Shown here one piece after another: positions 14,057-16,881 of a DNA stretch of 16,881 nucleotides. Under the pieces are notes generated by a model, which saw nothing but the letters and a program-made list of their open reading frames with translations, searched no databases and was not told the DNA's origin. Made by a program: the position numbers and the translations under genes. Numbering within the stretch: position 1 is the stretch's first letter; every line of letters begins with the position of its first letter. The stretch is from NCBI GenBank assembly GCA_964599915.1, contig CAZRHR010000058.1, positions 1 to 16,881 of the forward strand, read 5' to 3'. Origin of the DNA: CAZRHR01 sp964599915 (GTDB taxonomy: Bacteria; Bacteroidota; Bacteroidia; CAIKAF01).

Positions 14057-15500
14057 GGTTTGGCTGGAAGCGGAGGTAACGCCATTTCATTTAACAATAC
14101 AAATGGCCTTTCATAATAAAGTGCGGCCCCTTTCCATCTTTTATGAACCACAATTTTGCGGTACATGTAGGTGAGCGGTATCCATGGTTGGGCATCATAT
14201 ACCTTTTGCTGAAAGGCATGGATTAGAGGTATCCTTTTCGAAAAATCCGGCTGAAACCTTATGGAATCAATAAGCGCATCTGTTTCCTTATCTCCAAACC
14301 CGGTATAATTGGTTCCCTGATTTATCCAGCTTTCGGTATGCCAAAGCTGCTTGAAATCTTCCGGCGCTGCTGAACTTGAAAAAGCAGTCATGAGCATATC
14401 AAAATCATGTGTACTTCCTTTTTCTCGAAGCAAAACACTGCTGTAGGGAACAATCACAGGAGAAACGCCACCTTGTTTCATGCCATTTACTACGATTTCA
14501 GCAATTTGCTGTCCTACGGGCGATGCGGCATTATAGGCAAATTCAGGCGTCATTTCTACTTTTTGACCATCTACCATTTTGTCCACAATTCCATTCCCAT
14601 CGGAGTCTTTCCATCCGGCCCNNNNNNNNNNNNNNNNNNNNNNNNNNNNNNNNNNNNNNNNNNNNNNNNNNNNNNNNNNNNNNNNNNNNNNNNNNNNNNN
14701 NNNNNNNNNNNNNNNNNNNNNAGAGACTGGCCCGGATTCCATCGTACGATTCGGTAGGGCCCACACCCATTGATGAGATTCAAATCTGTACCCATTTTAG
14801 CATCATTAAAGAAGGCTGCCCAAGCGACAAGTTCCGGTGTGCTAAAAAGTTGATCAAACTGAGCATCTAAAAGTTGGGGTAAAGTAAAATTTCTGAGCAC
14901 CCGATTGGCATCGTATTTCTTTTCTTGTAGAAGAACCATTTCTCCATGTACATAATCGTTGTACAGGTAGGGCTGCTTCATTTTTACGGCAAATTTGTGG
15001 GGGTCAATGGTACGAACATCTTCGATTTGATCTAAATACGATTTGAGTTCTTGATTTTGTACCAAAGGGCAAATATTGGCCTTGTAGGTAAATAAAGCAT
15101 CGTCTGAACTTACAGGGCTTCCATCGTCCCATTTGGCGTCTTTGCGTAGGGTAAAAGTGTAGGTTAGGCCATCATTGGAAACTTCTGGCAGGTCTTCAGC
15201 TACATCAGGTCGCATGCCCAAAGCGCGAATGTCAAGGTAAACGCTATACCCATGAATAAGTGAAAATAGCATGTATTTTCCTACCTCTATACCATTGGTT
15301 GGATGTAAACTGGTGGGTTCGGTCATCCAATGAAAATGAAGTGACCTGCGCTCAGGCCAATCTTCTTGCCAAGATGCGGCATCTGGCAAGGCCACAAAGT
15401 TGGTGTCTGCAAAATCCACCAAGGCTTGATTTTGGTTGGATGGTTGGCCACAACCGGAAAGGATCAGGATGGTTAGGGTGATTCCTCCGAGTATGCGCAT
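14053..15500 (-). CDS. Lipoprotein substrate-binding protein of the peptide/nickel-type ABC importer (family 5), interrupted by a gap
   Basis: The N-terminus MRILGGITLTILILSGC carries a lipobox (LSGC) with C17 as the lipidated residue, so the protein is a lipoprotein. SBP family 5 landmarks follow: 'EPTSLHPTNG' (61-70), 'PDVAEDLPEVSNDGLTYTFT' (98-117) and 'RKDAKWDDGSPVSSDDALF' (119-137). After the gap the frame changes but the gene clearly continues ('AGWKDSDGNGIVDKMVDGQK', then 'YTGFGDKETDALIDSI' and 'QPWIPLTYMYRK'). The true gap length is therefore not equal to 100 modulo 3. About 259 residues are visible before the gap and 189 after. Relatives are roughly 520-600 residues, so about 80-150 residues (well over 200 bp) may be missing. 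It is the first gene of the operon. The natural ligand (oligopeptide, metal chelate or other) cannot be told. Confidence 0.9.
14622..14721. other. Assembly gap (100 N) inside the binding-protein gene
   Basis: There are exactly 100 N. The coding frame before and after the gap differs if 100 bases are assumed, which shows the real gap has a different length. Confidence 0.97.
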
Positions 15501-15519
15501 AGCAGATGGTTTAATGATT

Positions 15520-15527
15520 CAAAAATA
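15520..15527 (-). promoter_or_regulatory. Bacteroidota -7 element of the ABC importer operon
   Basis: On the minus strand this reads TATTTTTG, a perfect TAnnTTTG, 19 bases upstream of the binding-protein ATG at 15500. The leader would be about 12-14 nt. No TTG lies at the expected -33 position, so either the promoter is weak or an activator helps. Confidence 0.5.
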
Positions 15528-15729
15528 AGTCAAGAAAAGTTGTATTGTTTATTTTTAATTAAAAAGGTTGGATAAGAAATTGTCGGATGGCTAGTATTTA
15601 TTTATTAAAAATTTGACTGTGTGTTTATTAAATAATTGTCGTGGCGTTTTAAAAACCATGTTATGATTTAAGCCGAAACGGTGATGCATTGAGATGGGTG
15701 TGGAAAGTTGAATTATTTTTCAGGAAAAA

Positions 15730-15759
15730 TTGGAAGGGAAATAAAATTGACTACTTTTG
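15730..15759 (+). promoter_or_regulatory. Promoter of the tRNA cluster (TTG-N19-TAnnTTTG)
   Basis: TTG at 15730-15732 and TACTTTTG at 15752-15759 are separated by exactly 19 bases, a textbook Bacteroidota -33/-7 pair. Transcription would start about 3-6 bases before the mature 5' end of tRNA-Ser at 15769. Confidence 0.75.
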
Positions 15760-15768
15760 CACTCCCAA

Positions 15769-15855
15769 GGTGAGGTGGGTGAGTGGCTTAAACCAGCAGT
15801 TTGCTAAACTGCCGCACCAGCAATGGTGCCGGGGGTTCGAATCCCCCCCTCACCG
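15769..15855 (+). tRNA. tRNA-Ser (GCT anticodon)
   Basis: The acceptor stem GGTGAGG (15769-15775) pairs with CCTCACC (15848-15854), with discriminator G at 15855. The anticodon arm is GCAGT-TTGCTAA-ACTGC, giving anticodon GCT, which reads AGC and AGU. A long variable arm (GCACC paired with GGTGC) is the class II feature expected for serine. The T arm is GGGGG-TTCGAAT-CCCCC. CCA is not encoded and must be added enzymatically. Confidence 0.95.
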
Positions 15856-15880
15856 CAGAGCATACTGCGGGACATATTTT

Positions 15881-15955
15881 CGGGGTGTAGCGTAGCCCGG
15901 TTATCGCGCCTGGTTTGGGACCAGGAGATCGCAAGTTCGAATCTTGCCACCCCGA
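15881..15955 (+). tRNA. tRNA-Pro (TGG anticodon)
   Basis: The acceptor stem CGGGGTG (15881-15887) pairs with CACCCCG (15948-15954), with discriminator A at 15955. The anticodon arm is CCTGG-TTTGGGA-CCAGG, giving anticodon TGG. The T arm is GCAAG-TTCGAAT-CTTGC. No CCA is encoded. It follows tRNA-Ser by 25 bp and is probably in the same transcript. Confidence 0.95.
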
Positions 15956-15968
15956 CAACCCGATGTTC

Positions 15969-16042
<74 letters not shown>

Positions 16043-16067
16043 CTCCATTATCCCTTGGTGACGACTA

Positions 16068-16097
16068 TTTGCTTTTACCTAATTATTTATATTTTTG
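16068..16097 (+). promoter_or_regulatory. Promoter of the small lipoprotein gene (TTTG-N18-TAnnTTTG)
   Basis: TTTG at 16068-16071 is followed after 18 bases by TATTTTTG at 16090-16097, a close match to the Bacteroidota -33/-7 consensus. The start codon is at 16115, so the leader would be about 10-12 nt. It lies 25 bases past the tRNA-Arg gene. Confidence 0.7.
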
Positions 16098-16114
16098 GGT
16101 AAAATCACAATTAC

Positions 16115-16390
16115 ATGAAAAAGTTATTACTTGTTGCAGTATTGTTCGGTGGAAGCTGGACGCTATCTTCATGTTCATCTTCCTGCACCGCAGATTTGAA
16201 CGCGTTTTCCTCTGCCGCACAATCCTATGCGGCCGCGCTTGGTTCTGCCAACTGTGCGCAAATTAACTCTGCTTGGACCGCTTATCAAAATGCCTACAAC
16301 GACCTTTGTGAAGAACAAAAGGCGCCAATTAATGACTGGTCTGCGACTGAAAGTAACCATGCCACTTTGATCGCCTTACTAGGTTGCTAA
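16115..16390 (+). CDS. Small cysteine-containing lipoprotein of unknown function
   Basis: This is a 91-residue protein with a clear lipoprotein signal (MKKLLLVAVLFGGSWTLSSC), lipobox LSSC and lipidated C20. The mature part is about 70 residues, Ala/Ser/Asn-rich and probably helical. It has four further cysteines at C24, C47, C65 and C91, the last being the C-terminal residue, so two disulfide bonds are possible. I do not recognise the family. It has its own promoter with both elements and a strong terminator, so it is transcribed as a single gene. A real gene is supported by the promoter, the signal peptide, the regular cysteine pattern and the terminator. Localisation to the periplasmic face of the inner or outer membrane is inferred from the lipobox. 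Confidence 0.8.
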   Translation: MKKLLLVAVLFGGSWTLSSCSSSCTADLNAFSSAAQSYAAALGSANCAQINSAWTAYQNAYNDLCEEQKAPINDWSATESNHATLIALLGC

Positions 16391-16406
16391 TTCACCTTCT
16401 TACGTC

Positions 16407-16438
16407 AAAAAGCCGGAACCATATGATTCCGGCTTTTT
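16407..16438. terminator. Bidirectional intrinsic terminator between convergent genes
   Basis: AAAAAGCCGGAA (16407-16418) and TTCCGGCTTTTT (16427-16438) are perfect reverse complements around an 8-nt loop, with a T run downstream on both strands. It ends the small lipoprotein transcript on the plus strand and the coiled-coil gene (stop at 16468) on the minus strand. Confidence 0.9.
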
Positions 16439-16467
16439 TCGTTTATTAAAACAAGATAAGATGAGCT

Positions 16468-16881
16468 TTACTTGTTGAAGACTTTCCTGAACCTTTCAAA
16501 CTCTGCCTTGGTAACCTCTATGTTTCCTTTGCCAATCCCAAAGTTGATGTAACCCCAAAAGTTGGCATCTTCTATTTCAAAGGTGTCATATTTCTTCAGA
16601 ATAACAAAGGTTCTGCCCGATAAGGCGGTTCGCTCCCCACTCCTTAACGCCTCTATCCTGGCTTCCTCGTTGGGAAAACTGACGATGTTGTTTAGTTCTC
16701 TGAGTCTTTTGAACTCGGCTTCTGCTTTAGCCCTAGCTTCGGCTTCCTCTCTAGCGAGGCGTTCGGCTTCTGCCTTAGCCTTCGCTTCGGCTTCTTCCTT
16801 AGCCTTCGCTTCGGCTTCTGCCGCCATTAAAATGGCGGCTTGTTCGGCTTTTTCTCTGGCTATTCTTTCTTCTTCGGCCTT
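16468..16881 (-). CDS. Ala/Glu/Lys-rich coiled-coil protein with C-terminal globular domain (N-terminus beyond the right edge)
   Basis: The frame is open from the right edge (KAEEERIAREKAEQAAILMAA...) to a stop at 16468, giving 137 visible residues, so the in-frame ATG at 16827 is internal. The first 65 or so residues are a heptad-like run of Ala, Glu, Lys and Arg, as in TolA-type stalks or other long single helices. The last 70 or so ('IVSFPNEEARIEALRSGERT', then 'VILKKYDTFEIEDANFWGYI' and 'FERFRKVFNK') look like a small folded domain that I do not recognise. The helix region carries near-exact 24-nt DNA repeats, so its length may vary between strains. It converges on the small lipoprotein gene and shares its terminator. 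No function can be assigned without the N-terminus. Confidence 0.72.
   Translation of the reverse strand, partial: KAEEERIAREKAEQAAILMAAEAEAKAKEEAEAKAKAEAERLAREEAEARAKAEAEFKRLRELNNIVSFPNEEARIEALRSGERTALSGRTFVILKKYDTFEIEDANFWGYINFGIGKGNIEVTKAEFERFRKVFNK
16773..16819. repeat. 24-bp tandem repeat inside the coiled-coil gene
   Basis: Positions 16773-16795 and 16797-16819 are identical over 23 bases, a 24-bp period encoding an 8-residue Glu/Ala/Lys unit. Degenerate copies extend to about 16720. The period keeps the frame, so slippage would lengthen or shorten the helix by 8 residues. Confidence 0.8.

Noticed and set aside
14571..14621. Alternative C-terminus of the binding protein after the gap, in the frame reading 'GPDGKTPMGMELWTKW'
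   Set aside because: The adjacent frame continues with clear family 5 binding-protein sequence for 189 residues, so this frame is an artefact of the arbitrary gap size.
15534..15660. Repeated AATTGTCG and TTTATTAAA words in the A+T-rich spacer, considered as an origin or iteron-like array
   Set aside because: There are only two copies of each word, irregularly placed, which is expected by chance in A+T-rich DNA.
15689..15895. A 68-codon plus-strand reading frame over the tRNA promoter and tRNA-Ser
   Set aside because: It is covered by the tRNA-Ser gene and its promoter and has no protein-like composition.

Overview
The window looks like chromosomal DNA of a Bacteroidota bacterium. Several genes are preceded by the Bacteroidota-type -7 element TAnnTTTG rather than a sigma70 -10 box. 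Shine-Dalgarno sequences are weak or absent, the tRNAs have no encoded CCA, and one gene carries the 'LDIQST..G.L.PRMT..QR' N-terminal motif typical of secreted proteins in this phylum. No genus can be assigned. The sequence is a scaffold with four runs of exactly 100 N (5549-5648, 7747-7846, 10869-10968, 14622-14721). These are placeholder gaps of unknown true length, so frames on either side cannot be joined blindly. At least one reading that runs through a gap is a chimera of two genes.

Layout. (1) 1-5469, minus strand: a tightly coupled efflux operon, marR > membrane-fusion protein > RND pump > TolC-like channel. Every junction is a 4-nt ATGA overlap, and the channel gene runs off the left edge. 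(2) 5533-6730, minus: an acyl-CoA dehydrogenase whose C-terminus lies in a gap, just upstream of marR. (3) 6878-7746, plus: an RmlD-like sugar-nucleotide reductase, divergent from the dehydrogenase and cut by a gap. Beyond that gap, at 7847-9256, is a secreted Ig/PKD-like protein with a fibrinogen-like C-terminal domain. (4) 9420-11031, plus: dapA with a forced non-AUG start, overlapping by 8 nt an exported WD40-repeat protein that is also cut by a gap. (5) 11069-11659, plus: a nitroreductase that is probably translated from a leaderless mRNA. (6) 11686-15500, minus: a peptide/nickel-type ABC importer operon (lipoprotein binding protein > OppB-like > OppC-like permeases) with no ATPase genes. 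Both permeases carry unusual insertions. (7) 15769-16042, plus: a Ser-Pro-Arg tRNA cluster with a well-formed promoter. (8) 16115-16390, plus: a small five-cysteine lipoprotein ending at a bidirectional terminator, which faces a partial Ala/Glu/Lys-rich coiled-coil protein at the right edge.

The genes are mostly housekeeping, transport and cell-envelope functions. I see no phage, transposon, CRISPR or defence module. No gene-free stretch exceeds 300 bases. The longest, 15501-15768, is A+T-rich and holds promoters for the binding-protein gene and for the tRNA cluster; I see nothing else convincing in it. The least explained items are the fibrinogen-like protein, the small Cys-rich lipoprotein, the exported WD40 protein translationally coupled to dapA, and the expanded permeases.
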